A stretch of DNA of 9,267 bases, taken from positions 1-9,267 of the forward strand of contig CANLGS010000098.1 in the NCBI GenBank assembly GCA_947490035.1, read 5' to 3'. The position numbers were made by a program, and so were the translations under genes. Origin of the DNA: Gemmataceae bacterium. GTDB taxonomy: Bacteria > Planctomycetota > Planctomycetia > Gemmatales > Gemmataceae. Under the pieces are notes generated by a model. The model was not told the origin of the DNA, made no database searches, and saw only the letters and a list, made by a program, of their open reading frames with translations. Of the stretch, positions 1 through 5,745 are shown one piece after another (positions within the stretch are counted from its first letter, which is position 1; each line of letters opens with the position of its first letter).

Positions 1-448
1 GGTAGTCGGCCTCGACCCACCAGCGCGGGGCGCTGCCGTACCCCAAATCGCCCTCGCCGCGCCCGCCCCGGCCGCCCGCGTTGGGCATCGGCGGCGACGG
101 CTGGTACGACTGGGCACCGTACGGGCCGGGCATCGGGTACTGCGGTCCGGGCGGCGGGCCGAACCCGCCCACCGGGCCGAGGCCGAGCGGGTCGTTGGGC
201 GGCCCGAAGTTGCCCGGCGGCAGGATCACCGGCGCCGGAGCGAACCCGGCGTTGCCGGGGATCGCGTGGCCGGGGAACCCGCCGAACGTCGGCGGGCCGC
301 CCCGCGGCGGCGCGGGTGCGCCGGCCCCGCCGGGGAATCCGCCGGGGAACCCGACGGGCGGGCCTCCCGGTTCGACCGGAGGTTGCCCCCAGGCCGCCCC
401 CGCACCGGCGGCCAGAGCCGCGATCGATCCCAACAATCCCTTACGCAT
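1..448 (-). CDS. BBP7-like outer-membrane beta-barrel protein, N-terminal part (runs off the window)
   Basis: The minus-strand reading frame starts at the ATG at 448 and stays open to the window edge (149 codons seen). AGGAG lies 6 nt before the ATG, which supports this start. Residues 1-22 form a signal peptide: MRKG, a hydrophobic Leu/Ala stretch, then an AWG-Q cleavage-like site. Residues about 23-135 are low complexity and very rich in Gly and Pro, including GFPGGFPGG and many PP and GG pairs. The visible end, SAPRWWVEADY, resembles the start of the planctomycete BBP7 porin-like barrel domain, which usually opens with an aromatic-rich W..AEYL strand. I infer an outer-membrane barrel protein with a disordered N-terminal arm. 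The barrel itself lies outside the window, so the family call rests on the architecture and one short motif. Another Gly/Pro-rich exported protein is possible. Confidence 0.65.
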   Translation of the reverse strand, partial: MRKGLLGSIAALAAGAGAAWGQPPVEPGGPPVGFPGGFPGGAGAPAPPRGGPPTFGGFPGHAIPGNAGFAPAPVILPPGNFGPPNDPLGLGPVGGFGPPPGPQYPMPGPYGAQSYQPSPPMPNAGGRGGRGEGDLGYGSAPRWWVEADY

Positions 449-724
449 GGCACGCTCCTGCTCTGCCAGCCGTGGCGGGACGAGGCGGCCGCCGGCCGAG
501 CACTCCCCCTGATCCCGGCACTCCGAATCGTGGTCCGCGGGCATCCCCCGATACACCGCCCCCAACCCGGACAACGCACGTCGTCCTGCTAACCGGAAGA
601 ATCGGCACGACCCGGCACGCGCCTTGAGGCGGATTGCGAATTGGAACGAATGTGCCAGGAACAACGGCTATTCCGCCCCGCGAACCTGGGCAAACTCGGC
701 GCCTTGGCTCGGTAAAGGTTCGCG

Positions 725-788
725 AGAGCGGTCCGCTCGCTCCGCGAGCGGTCGATGTCCACCGCTCGCGGACCGAGCGGACCACTCT
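725..788. repeat. REP-like double palindrome, locus A
   Basis: Two 28-bp arms (725-752 and 761-788) are inverted around an 8-bp spacer and differ at two positions. Each arm carries its own smaller palindrome. The left core, 733-751, reads CCGCTCGCTCCGCGAGCGG, an 8-bp stem with a TCC loop; the right core, 762-780, has one base change that breaks one pair. The same 28-bp unit recurs at 4507-4534, and a variant forms the pair at 2317-2389. This nested arrangement resembles the BIME type of REP pairs. The locus lies upstream of DUF1501, outside any gene. Confidence 0.75.
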
Positions 789-803
789 GAAGGCGCGACG
801 CGC

Positions 804-833
804 TTGCGTCGCCCGCGCCCGCTCCTGTATTCT
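804..833 (+). promoter_or_regulatory. Candidate sigma70-like promoter for the DUF1501 gene
   Basis: TTGCGT at 804-809 and TATTCT at 828-833 are separated by 18 bp, a plausible -35/-10 pair. Transcription would begin near 840 and give a leader of about 30 nt before the ATG at 870. The -35 overlaps the 795-812 hairpin. The call rests on motif match only; the elements are imperfect and the surroundings are GC-rich. Confidence 0.4.
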
Positions 834-869
834 GTGTGGTGTACCGCTCGCACGTCACGGGTGTCCGCC

Positions 870-2306
870 ATGCTCTCCCTCGCCGGTCGGCCGTCGCGCA
901 ACTGCTCGGGCCTCTCGCGCCGCGAGTTCTTCCGCGCCGGCGGGTTGGCCGTCGGCGGACTCAGTCTGCCGCAGTTGCTCGCGGCGCCCCCGACGCGCAC
1001 CAAAGCGCGCGCGAAGTCGTGCCTGCTCATCTTCATGGACGGCGGGCCGAGTCACCTCGAAATGTGGGACTTGAAGCCCGACGCACCGGCCGAGGTGAAG
1101 GGCGAGTTTAAGCCCATCAAATCGAGCGTGCCGGGCGTCACCGTGGGCGAACTGCTGCCTCTCACGTCGCGCGAAATGCACCACTTCGCGCAGGTGCGGT
1201 CGGTGCATCACGGCGTCAACGACCACAACGCCGGCGCGTTTTACATGCTCACCGGGAAGCACCCGGCCGACGGCTCGAAGCTCGTTCAAGCCGACTCGTT
1301 GAGCACGTTCCCGCCGTTCGGCGCGGTGATGGCGAAACTCCGCCCGGTGCAGAAGGCGATCCCGCCTTACGTCCTGCTACCCGAGTACCAGTGGAACAAC
1401 GGCGTGGACATCGGCGGGCAGAAGGGCGGGTTCCTGGGCGCGAAGTGCGACCCGTTCGTGACCGGCGACCCGAGCCTGCCGGACTTCGGCGTACCCGGTC
1501 TCGACCTGCTGCCCGACGTGCCGCTCGACCGGCTCGCGCAACGGGACGATTTGCGCAACGCGCTCGACGCGGCCATCGCGCGGCGCGGCGACTCCGCCGC
1601 GGCGCGGCGGCTGAACGTCTTCCAGCGGCAGGCGGTGGAAGTAGTGACCTCACCCGACGCGCGGCGCGCGTTCGACCTCTCGCACGAACCGCGGAAGCTG
1701 CGCGAGCGGTACGGCACCGACCCCGGCACCGACCGCGCGCTGGAAGCGCGGAAGTTCGGCGGGCTGCCGCACATCGGCCAGACGTTCCTGATGGCGCGGC
1801 GGATGATCGAGGCCGGCGTGCGGCTGGTCACGGTGATGACCGGGCGGCGCATCGACCAGGCGTGGGACACGCACCGCGACCACTTCGGGCTGATGAAGAA
1901 GTCGCTGTGCCCGCCGTTCGACCAGGCGTTCTCGGCGCTGATCTCCGACATGCACACGCGCGGCCTTCTCGACGAAACTCTCGTGGTGGTAATGGGCGAG
2001 TTCGGGCGCACGCCGAAGATCGGCTACGTGACGAGCAACGCCGGCGCGTCGAAGAACAACGGCCGCGACCACTGGCCGTACTGCTACACGGTGCTGTTCG
2101 CGGGTGCGGGCGTTCCGGGCGGCGCGGTGTACGGCTCCAGCGACCGCACGGCGGCGTACCCGCGCGAGAACCCGGTCGGCCCGGAGGACATCGCCGCGAC
2201 GATCTACGACGCGCTCGGCATCGATCCCGCGACGGAGCTGCACGACACGCAGAACAAGCCGTACACGCTGTGTAGCGGCCGCCCCATCCGCGCGCTGCTG
2301 GGTTAG
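870..2306 (+). CDS. DUF1501 family protein, Tat-exported
   Basis: The 478-residue product has a twin-arginine signal, SRREFFRAGGLAVGG (residues 16-30), followed by a hydrophobic stretch ending near A38-A39, so export of a folded protein is expected. The body matches DUF1501, a planctomycete-rich family related to sulfatases and alkaline phosphatases. Visible family motifs are FMDGGPSHLEMWDLKP (55-70), a HHGVNDHNAGAFYMLTGKHP block, GEFGRTPK (376-383) and GRDHWP (398-403). The Asp, His and acidic residues in these blocks would fit a metal-binding hydrolase site, but no substrate is known. DUF1501 genes often sit beside DUF1549/DUF1553 cytochrome-type partners; none is seen here, so this looks like a stand-alone copy. 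I chose the ATG at 870 because it puts the Tat motif near the N terminus. An in-frame GTG at 861 is possible, and a longer open frame from 624 runs through a repeat and was rejected. The ribosome site is weak. Confidence 0.9.
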   Translation: MLSLAGRPSRNCSGLSRREFFRAGGLAVGGLSLPQLLAAPPTRTKARAKSCLLIFMDGGPSHLEMWDLKPDAPAEVKGEFKPIKSSVPGVTVGELLPLTSREMHHFAQVRSVHHGVNDHNAGAFYMLTGKHPADGSKLVQADSLSTFPPFGAVMAKLRPVQKAIPPYVLLPEYQWNNGVDIGGQKGGFLGAKCDPFVTGDPSLPDFGVPGLDLLPDVPLDRLAQRDDLRNALDAAIARRGDSAAARRLNVFQRQAVEVVTSPDARRAFDLSHEPRKLRERYGTDPGTDRALEARKFGGLPHIGQTFLMARRMIEAGVRLVTVMTGRRIDQAWDTHRDHFGLMKKSLCPPFDQAFSALISDMHTRGLLDETLVVVMGEFGRTPKIGYVTSNAGASKNNGRDHWPYCYTVLFAGAGVPGGAVYGSSDRTAAYPRENPVGPEDIAATIYDALGIDPATELHDTQNKPYTLCSGRPIRALLG

Positions 2307-2316
2307 AATGGCCGAG

Positions 2317-2389
2317 TGTGGTCCGGTCACTCCGTGACCGGTCTTCGCGCTGGAAGAGAAAAGACCGGTCACGGAGTGACCGGACCACA
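2317..2389. repeat. REP-like double palindrome, locus B (perfect 29-bp arms)
   Basis: Arms 2317-2345 and 2361-2389 are perfect inverted copies around a 15-nt loop. Each arm contains CCGGTCACTCCGTGACCGG (2323-2341, reverse copy 2365-2383), itself a hairpin with a TCC loop. Compared with locus A, two base pairs of the inner stem are changed on both sides, so pairing is kept. It lies between the DUF1501 stop and the first DUF4058 gene and could also act as a transcription or mRNA-stability barrier, although there is no T-run. Confidence 0.8.
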
Positions 2390-2422
2390 TCGAGGCAGTC
2401 CGTGACGACGGAGGAAATGCCA

Positions 2423-3166
2423 ATGCCGATGCACGACTGGACGCGAGTGGACCCGAACGACTACCACCACTTCCACGGCCGCTGGATTTTCGCGCTGACC
2501 GACGCCCTCAACCTCGGCGGGCTGCCGGCCGGCTACTTCGCGCTGGCGGAACACACCGTCCCGCCCTACATGCCCGACGTGCTGACGCTCACGCTCCCCG
2601 GCAGCGAGCGACCGTCCAAGGGCGAGGAGCCAACAGACGGCGGCGTGAGTGTCGCGACGCTGGCACCACCAGTAACGCGCGTCGCGGACACGGAGGAGGG
2701 GAAGAAGCGCGCCGGCCGGCGGCGAGTCGCCATCGCGCACGCGCGGAACCGGCGGCTGGTCGCGGTGATCGAGATCGTTTCGTCGAGCAACAAGGGGTCG
2801 AAGGCGGACTTCGCGGACTTGCGCGACAAGAGCGTGGAGTTGCTCCGCGCCGGTATTCATCTGCTGCTGATCGACCCGTTCCCGCCGACCGCGCGCGACC
2901 CGAAGGGGTTGCACGACGCGGTGTGGCGCGCCCTCACCGGGAAGCGGTTCGACCCACCCGCGGACAAGCCGCTGACGCTCGCCGCCTATGCCGCGCGCGG
3001 GGCGAACACGTTCTCGGCGTTCGTGGAACCGCTCGCGGTCGGCGACCAACTGGCCGCCATGCCGCTGTTCCTGACGCCCGAGGCACACGTTCTGACACCG
3101 CTGGAAGAGACGTACCAGTCCGCGTGGGCCGGCTTCCCCGCACCGCTCAGGCCGCTGTTGGGTTAG
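2423..3166 (+). CDS. DUF4058 family protein, copy 1
   Basis: The 247-residue product opens with MPMHDWTRVDPNDYHHFHGRW, the typical start of the planctomycete DUF4058 family, which is of unknown function and about 250 residues long. The open frame extends upstream through REP locus B, but alignment with the next gene and a GGAGG at 2410-2414, 8 nt before the ATG, fix the start at 2423. An earlier ATG at 2417 sits too close to the GGAGG. Landmarks are PDVLTL (51-56), AVIEIVSSSNK (114-124), K136, a GIHLLLID strand ending in D151, FPPTARDPKGLHDAVW, KPLTLAAYAARG and MPLFLTPEAHVLTPLEETYQSAW near the C terminus. It departs from the usual family by SSSNK in place of SPGNK and by a basic insert near residues 94-101. 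No signal peptide or TM segment is seen, so it is probably cytoplasmic. Its paralogue follows after 23 bp. Confidence 0.85.
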   Translation: MPMHDWTRVDPNDYHHFHGRWIFALTDALNLGGLPAGYFALAEHTVPPYMPDVLTLTLPGSERPSKGEEPTDGGVSVATLAPPVTRVADTEEGKKRAGRRRVAIAHARNRRLVAVIEIVSSSNKGSKADFADLRDKSVELLRAGIHLLLIDPFPPTARDPKGLHDAVWRALTGKRFDPPADKPLTLAAYAARGANTFSAFVEPLAVGDQLAAMPLFLTPEAHVLTPLEETYQSAWAGFPAPLRPLLG

Positions 3167-3189
3167 GATGAGTTCACGGAGGGCAGGCG

Positions 3190-3939
3190 ATGCCGATTCA
3201 CGACTGGACGCGGGTCGATCACGGGACGTTCCACGACTTCCATCAGGGATGGGCGCCGCAGATTCGCTCCGCGCTCAACAACGGGTTGCTCCCGCCCGAC
3301 TACGAGGCGAAGGTCGAACAACACACCGACGACGGGATTCCCGACGTTCTCGCACTGCGCCTCACCGCGCCGTCGGGGGGCAATGGGACGGGCGCACACC
3401 CCGGTCAGCCTGGTGGTCTTTCGACCGTCGCGGTCGCGCCGCCGAAGGTGTCGTTCACGTCCGAGTTCGCGAGCGACCCGTACACACGCCTTCGCAAAAC
3501 GATTACCATTCGACGGGACGACCGAATCGTCGCGCTGATCGAGTTGGTTTCGCCGGGCAACAAGTCGAGCCGGCACGGGATTCAGGCGTTCGTGCGGAAG
3601 GTGACGACGGCCATCGACCACGGGATTCACGTTCTCGTGATCGACCTGTTTCCGCCCGGCCCGCGCGACCCGAACGGCATTCACCCGGTGATCTGGTCCG
3701 AGTTTCGCGACGAACCGTACACACCGCCCGCGAACCGCCCGCTTACGCTCGCCTCTTACGAAGCGGGCGCGGTGAGTCGCGCGTTCATCGAACCGGCCGC
3801 GGTGGGCGACGCGCTGCGGGACATGCCGCTATTCCTCGTACCGGGCGGGTATGTGAGTGTTCCGCTCGAAGCGACGTACACGAGCGCGTTCGACGGCATC
3901 TCGCGCCGCACCCGCGACACGCTGACCGCACTGGGGTGA
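3190..3939 (+). CDS. DUF4058 family protein, copy 2
   Basis: This 249-residue protein is a close-to-typical DUF4058 member: MPIHDWTRVDHGTFHDFHQGW at the start, LLPPDYEAKVEQ, PDVLAL (51-56), ALIELVSPGNK (115-125), K137, GIHVLVID ending at D152, LFPPGPRDPNGIHPVIW, RPLTLASYEAG and MPLFLVPGGYVSVPLEATYTSAF. Conserved acidic and lysine positions keep the same spacing as in the preceding copy (E to K +7, E to K +19, E to D +34). A Gly-rich low-complexity loop covers residues about 62-77. GGAGG (3178-3182) lies 7 nt before the ATG. The 23-bp gap from copy 1 suggests co-transcription and an origin by tandem duplication followed by clear divergence. Function is unknown; no signal peptide is seen. Confidence 0.88.
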   Translation: MPIHDWTRVDHGTFHDFHQGWAPQIRSALNNGLLPPDYEAKVEQHTDDGIPDVLALRLTAPSGGNGTGAHPGQPGGLSTVAVAPPKVSFTSEFASDPYTRLRKTITIRRDDRIVALIELVSPGNKSSRHGIQAFVRKVTTAIDHGIHVLVIDLFPPGPRDPNGIHPVIWSEFRDEPYTPPANRPLTLASYEAGAVSRAFIEPAAVGDALRDMPLFLVPGGYVSVPLEATYTSAFDGISRRTRDTLTALG

Positions 3940-3941
3940 CC

Positions 3942-4007
3942 ATGTCCGACGAAGCCGCGTTCCTGCGCGCGATCCAGGCCGACCCGACCGACGCCACCGA
4001 AGGATGA
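3942..4007 (+). pseudogene. Truncated N-terminal stub of a TIGR02996-type protein
   Basis: The 21-codon ORF encodes MSDEAAFLRAIQADPTDATEG. This matches the first half of the TIGR02996 repeat-companion domain, common in Gemmata, whose usual form continues from a D-D-T-P region into RLVYADWLEE. Here the frame ends directly after DAT-EG and no RLVYADWL sequence follows in any nearby frame. The ATG lies 2 nt after the stop of the second DUF4058 gene, so the ancestral gene was probably translationally coupled to it. The sequence right after the stub becomes less GC-rich, consistent with a break or replacement near 4000. It could still be translated as a short peptide, but I infer a gene remnant. 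Confidence 0.6.
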
Positions 4008-4033
4008 ATGCCATCGCTTTTTCGCCGGTATCC

Positions 4034-4060
4034 TTGGCTCGCCAATTGCTTGCATATAAT
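4034..4060 (+). promoter_or_regulatory. Promoter with consensus TATAAT
   Basis: A perfect TATAAT lies at 4055-4060 in a locally AT-rich stretch, which is unusual for this GC-rich window. The best -35 candidate is TTGGCT at 4034-4039 with a short 15-bp spacer; no better -35 is seen at 17 bp. Transcription would start about 4067, inside the dyad at 4061-4077, and read into the small membrane-protein gene. Confidence 0.55.
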
Positions 4061-4077
4061 ACTCAACATAGTTGAGT
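4061..4077. promoter_or_regulatory. Operator-like perfect dyad
   Basis: ACTCAACATAGTTGAGT is a 7-bp perfect inverted repeat with a 3-bp centre, starting directly after the -10 box and covering the expected start site. A repressor bound here would block transcription of the gene at 4099. The size and symmetry suit a dimeric helix-turn-helix regulator; no such regulator is encoded in this window, and I cannot name the family. It could also form a weak hairpin at the mRNA 5' end. Confidence 0.5.
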
Positions 4078-4098
4078 AGTTGTTCCGAGGGTACACTC

Positions 4099-4401
4099 AT
4101 GTGGTGGTTAGCTCAGGCCGTTGCCGGAGTGGTAATCGGGGTCAGTGCTTTCACCGCCGCGATTGGGTATCTTTGCAGCGAGTCAGAGGAGGAAAGAAAA
4201 CGCAAAGCGGAGGTTAAGAAGGAAGCCGAGGAGCAGGCCGCAGCAGACCTGGCAAAACGTCGGCTTGACCTGGCCGTCACCTGCGAACGTCGGAACGGAA
4301 TGACTTGTGGCGCGCTGGCGCTGCCAATCCCCGCAACCGGAAATCGTTATCGGTGTGAGAAGTGCGGACGCCAGTTCGCACAAGCGCGACACGGCATGTG
4401 A
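4099..4401 (+). CDS. Small one-TM protein with coiled-coil-like linker and four-cysteine (zinc-ribbon-like) tail
   Basis: The 100-residue product has three parts. Residues 2-25 form one hydrophobic helix (WWLAQAVAGVVIGVSAFTAAIGYL), residues about 27-58 are a highly charged Glu/Lys/Ala stretch likely to be helical or coiled coil, and residues 61-93 carry Cys62, Cys70 and a C86-E-K-C89 knuckle followed by GRQF. The Cys pattern (CX7C, then CXXC) resembles a zinc ribbon with a non-standard first half. By topology the charged part and zinc knuckle probably face the cytoplasm, but this is inference. GAGGG (4087-4091) lies 7 nt before the ATG at 4099; an upstream in-frame TTG at 4072 falls inside the dyad and was not chosen. 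The gene has its own promoter and operator-like site and a lower GC content than its neighbours, which hints at separate acquisition. I do not recognise the family. Confidence 0.65.
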   Translation: MWWLAQAVAGVVIGVSAFTAAIGYLCSESEEERKRKAEVKKEAEEQAAADLAKRRLDLAVTCERRNGMTCGALALPIPATGNRYRCEKCGRQFAQARHGM

Positions 4402-4463
4402 TTCCTTCCCTCGTCGCACCGCTCTACGGTGTGATGCCCCTTCCACCTCACCGTAGTGAAATA

Positions 4464-4494
4464 CCTCGTGACGGCACTCGACGCCGTCACGAGG
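4464..4494. terminator. Possible bidirectional terminator-like hairpin
   Basis: CCTCGTGACGGC (4464-4475) pairs perfectly with GCCGTCACGAGG (4483-4494) around ACTCGAC. The place, between two converging stop codons, suits a bidirectional terminator or an mRNA 3'-end protector. The lack of a U-tract on both strands lowers confidence. Confidence 0.4.
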
Positions 4495-4506
4495 AAAGGC
4501 ATCAGA

Positions 4507-4534
4507 ACCGCTCGCGGAGCGAGCGGACCACTCT
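4507..4534. repeat. REP-like single unit, locus C
   Basis: This 28-bp unit matches each arm of locus A with one difference. Its core CCGCTCGCGGAGCGAGCGG (4508-4526) is a perfect 8-bp hairpin. Unlike loci A and B it has no inverted partner. It ends 5 bp before the stop codon of the minus-strand secreted-protein gene. Confidence 0.7.
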
Positions 4535-4539
4535 CAAAA

Positions 4540-5601
4540 TCACTTCTCCGGCTTGTAGCCGGGCGGCGCGACCACCACCTCGAAGTCGCTGCCCTTCACC
4601 TTCCGCAGTTCGTCGTGCAGCACCGGGATGCGCGTGTCTGGGGCGCACGACAGCGCCCAGTCCAGGCCGTTGTCCGCCACCAGCATCCCGTACTTCTTCA
4701 AGCCCTCCAGAATCGCCTTCACTTCGGGCGTGAACTTCGACGTGTCGAAGTCCTTCCGCAACCGGATGCGCTCGCCCATTCGCGGCAGGTTCTCGTCGGT
4801 CAGTTTGCTCGCGTAGTGCGTCGCGGGGTGGACGTAGGCCTTGCGCGTCTTCACCACCGTCACGCGCATCGCGTGCTCGACCGCGCCGCGTTTCAGTTCG
4901 TCGTAGCGGATGACCGCGGGGAAGATCGGCAGCCCGGCCGCGTCGGAACTCGTCCACCCGTCCGGGCGCAGCTTGTTGCTCTTCAGGTCGAACTTGGCGG
5001 CGCACGCGGCCTGCCAGCCGGCGTCCGTCTTCTTCAGTTGGTAGAACTCGTACAGCATCCGGTTGGTCGGATCGACCACGATCGCGTGCCGGTCGCCACC
5101 CTCCTTCAACTTGTCGCGCTGCACGTCGTCGAGCGTGGTGTCTTTCAGCTTCGCGTTCCGCTTGTAGTGTGCGGGCCACCCCTCAATGGGCACGCTATCC
5201 GGCAGCGGGTACGGCCCCTTGTCGGACTCGTCCGGGTAGCTCACGAGCTTCACGTCGATCTTCTTCTGGTCCGGCGGGATCAGCACGAAGCCCATGTCCG
5301 GGTTGTACCGCAGCGGCTTGGCCGCGCCGATTGACGCGACGATCTCCTTCGACTTGAGGTGCAGCGGCCAATCAGATACGACGAGGTTCCACGGGTTGTC
5401 TTCGGGGAACACTTCGAGCGCGGCGAGGATCGCGTCGGCTTCGGGCGTATCGAAGGAGATGGGCTTGTCGATCTTCGGCATGGTCGCCTTGCGGACCCGC
5501 TCGACGCGTGCCGGGTCGCCGGTCACCACGGGCTTCTTCGGCTCCTGCGCGAGCGCAACGGCACACGCGGCGAGCAGCACGACCGGGAGAAGGAGACGCA
5601 T
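4540..5601 (-). CDS. Conserved secreted protein of unknown function (NPWN / SDFEVV family)
   Basis: The start at 5601 gives 353 residues with an N-terminal signal (MRLLLPVVLLAACAVALAQ). Cleavage after ALA (residue 18) seems likely; LAAC at 10-13 resembles a lipobox, but the signal would be very short for a lipoprotein. AGGTG lies a few bases upstream. A longer open frame begins at 5685 within the repeat and was rejected because it buries the signal peptide. Landmarks are NPWN (69-72), LRYNPDMGFVLIPP, YPDESDKGPYPLPDSVPIEG, DRHAIVVDP, LYEFY, LRPDGWTSSDAAGLPIFP, HPATHYAS, LPRMGERIRLRKDFD, LKKYGMLVADNG and a final GSDFEVV. I recognise this pattern from a widespread bacterial family of exported proteins without a known role. 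The invariant Asp, His and Asn positions could suggest an enzyme, but I assign none. It lies downstream of trpE on the same strand, separated by 144 bp and a long inverted repeat, so it is probably a separate unit. Confidence 0.75.
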   Translation of the reverse strand: MRLLLPVVLLAACAVALAQEPKKPVVTGDPARVERVRKATMPKIDKPISFDTPEADAILAALEVFPEDNPWNLVVSDWPLHLKSKEIVASIGAAKPLRYNPDMGFVLIPPDQKKIDVKLVSYPDESDKGPYPLPDSVPIEGWPAHYKRNAKLKDTTLDDVQRDKLKEGGDRHAIVVDPTNRMLYEFYQLKKTDAGWQAACAAKFDLKSNKLRPDGWTSSDAAGLPIFPAVIRYDELKRGAVEHAMRVTVVKTRKAYVHPATHYASKLTDENLPRMGERIRLRKDFDTSKFTPEVKAILEGLKKYGMLVADNGLDWALSCAPDTRIPVLHDELRKVKGSDFEVVVAPPGYKPEK

Positions 5602-5626
5602 GGGACACCTCGGAGGAAGATAAGGC

Positions 5627-5730
5627 GCCGCAGATGACGCAGAAGGACGCAGATTAAAGCCAGGAAGCAGAGTTCTTGAAAGCACTCTTCTCTTCTTCTC
5701 TGATCTGCGTTCTTCTGCGTTATCTGCGGC
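5627..5730. repeat. Long imperfect inverted repeat built from CGCAGA units
   Basis: Two 28-bp arms (5627-5654 and 5703-5730) are inverted with two mismatches, around a 48-nt centre. Each arm is made of three short units starting CGCAGA (for example CGCAGATGA, CGCAGAAGGA), so there is a tandem repeat inside the inverted one. Together they nearly fill the gap between trpE and the secreted-protein gene. Both mismatches would be G-T wobble pairs in RNA on one strand. Similar CGCAGAT-type intergenic repeats are known to me from several GC-rich environmental bacteria. It is unrelated in sequence to the REP units elsewhere in the window. Confidence 0.7.
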
Positions 5731-5745
5731 GGATTTTTGCCCGAA

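Larger units (their letters stand above)
449..869. other. 421-bp non-coding divergent intergenic region
   Basis: This stretch lies between the divergent starts of the BBP7-like gene and the DUF1501 gene. It holds the REP-like double palindrome at 725-788, a small perfect hairpin at 795-812 (7-bp stem GCGACGC/GCGTCGC with a GCTT loop) and a candidate promoter at 804-833. Several open frames cross it on both strands, but none has a recognisable protein, a sensible ribosome site or family resemblance. I see no clear promoter for the minus-strand gene. Confidence 0.6.
4402..4539. other. Hairpin-rich gap between convergent genes
   Basis: This gap separates the stops of two convergent genes. It contains a small hairpin at 4417-4431 (CACCG/CGGTG), a perfect 12-bp stem at 4464-4494 with a 7-nt loop, an outer 7-bp pairing TGATGCC (4432-4438) with GGCATCA (4498-4504) that encloses the stem, and a single REP unit at 4507-4534. 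The 12-bp hairpin could end transcription from both sides, but no T-run follows on either strand, so I do not call a standard intrinsic terminator. Confidence 0.5.

Noticed and set aside
241..370. Repeated CCGCCGGGGAA-type stretches as a DNA repeat
   Set aside because: They are explained by the Gly/Pro-rich coding sequence (GFPGG repeats) of the BBP7-like protein.
624..869. N-terminal extension of the DUF1501 reading frame
   Set aside because: It reads through the REP palindrome and the candidate promoter, has no family similarity, and would place the Tat signal about 100 residues into the protein.
2318..2422. N-terminal extension of the first DUF4058 gene
   Set aside because: It lies in the REP palindrome; the family start MP.HDWTRVD and a well-placed GGAGG fix the start at 2423.
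3168..4007. Long plus-strand open frame over the second DUF4058 gene
   Set aside because: It is Arg-rich and low complexity, typical of an out-of-phase frame in GC-rich DNA; only its last 21 codons (the TIGR02996 stub) look real.
725..4534. CRISPR array from repeated palindromes
   Set aside because: The units are kilobases apart, in inverted pairs and without regular spacers or cas genes; they fit REP elements.
4456..5334. Long plus-strand open frame of 292 codons opposite the secreted protein
   Set aside because: It is antisense to a gene with clear family motifs and a signal peptide, and its product has no recognisable motif.
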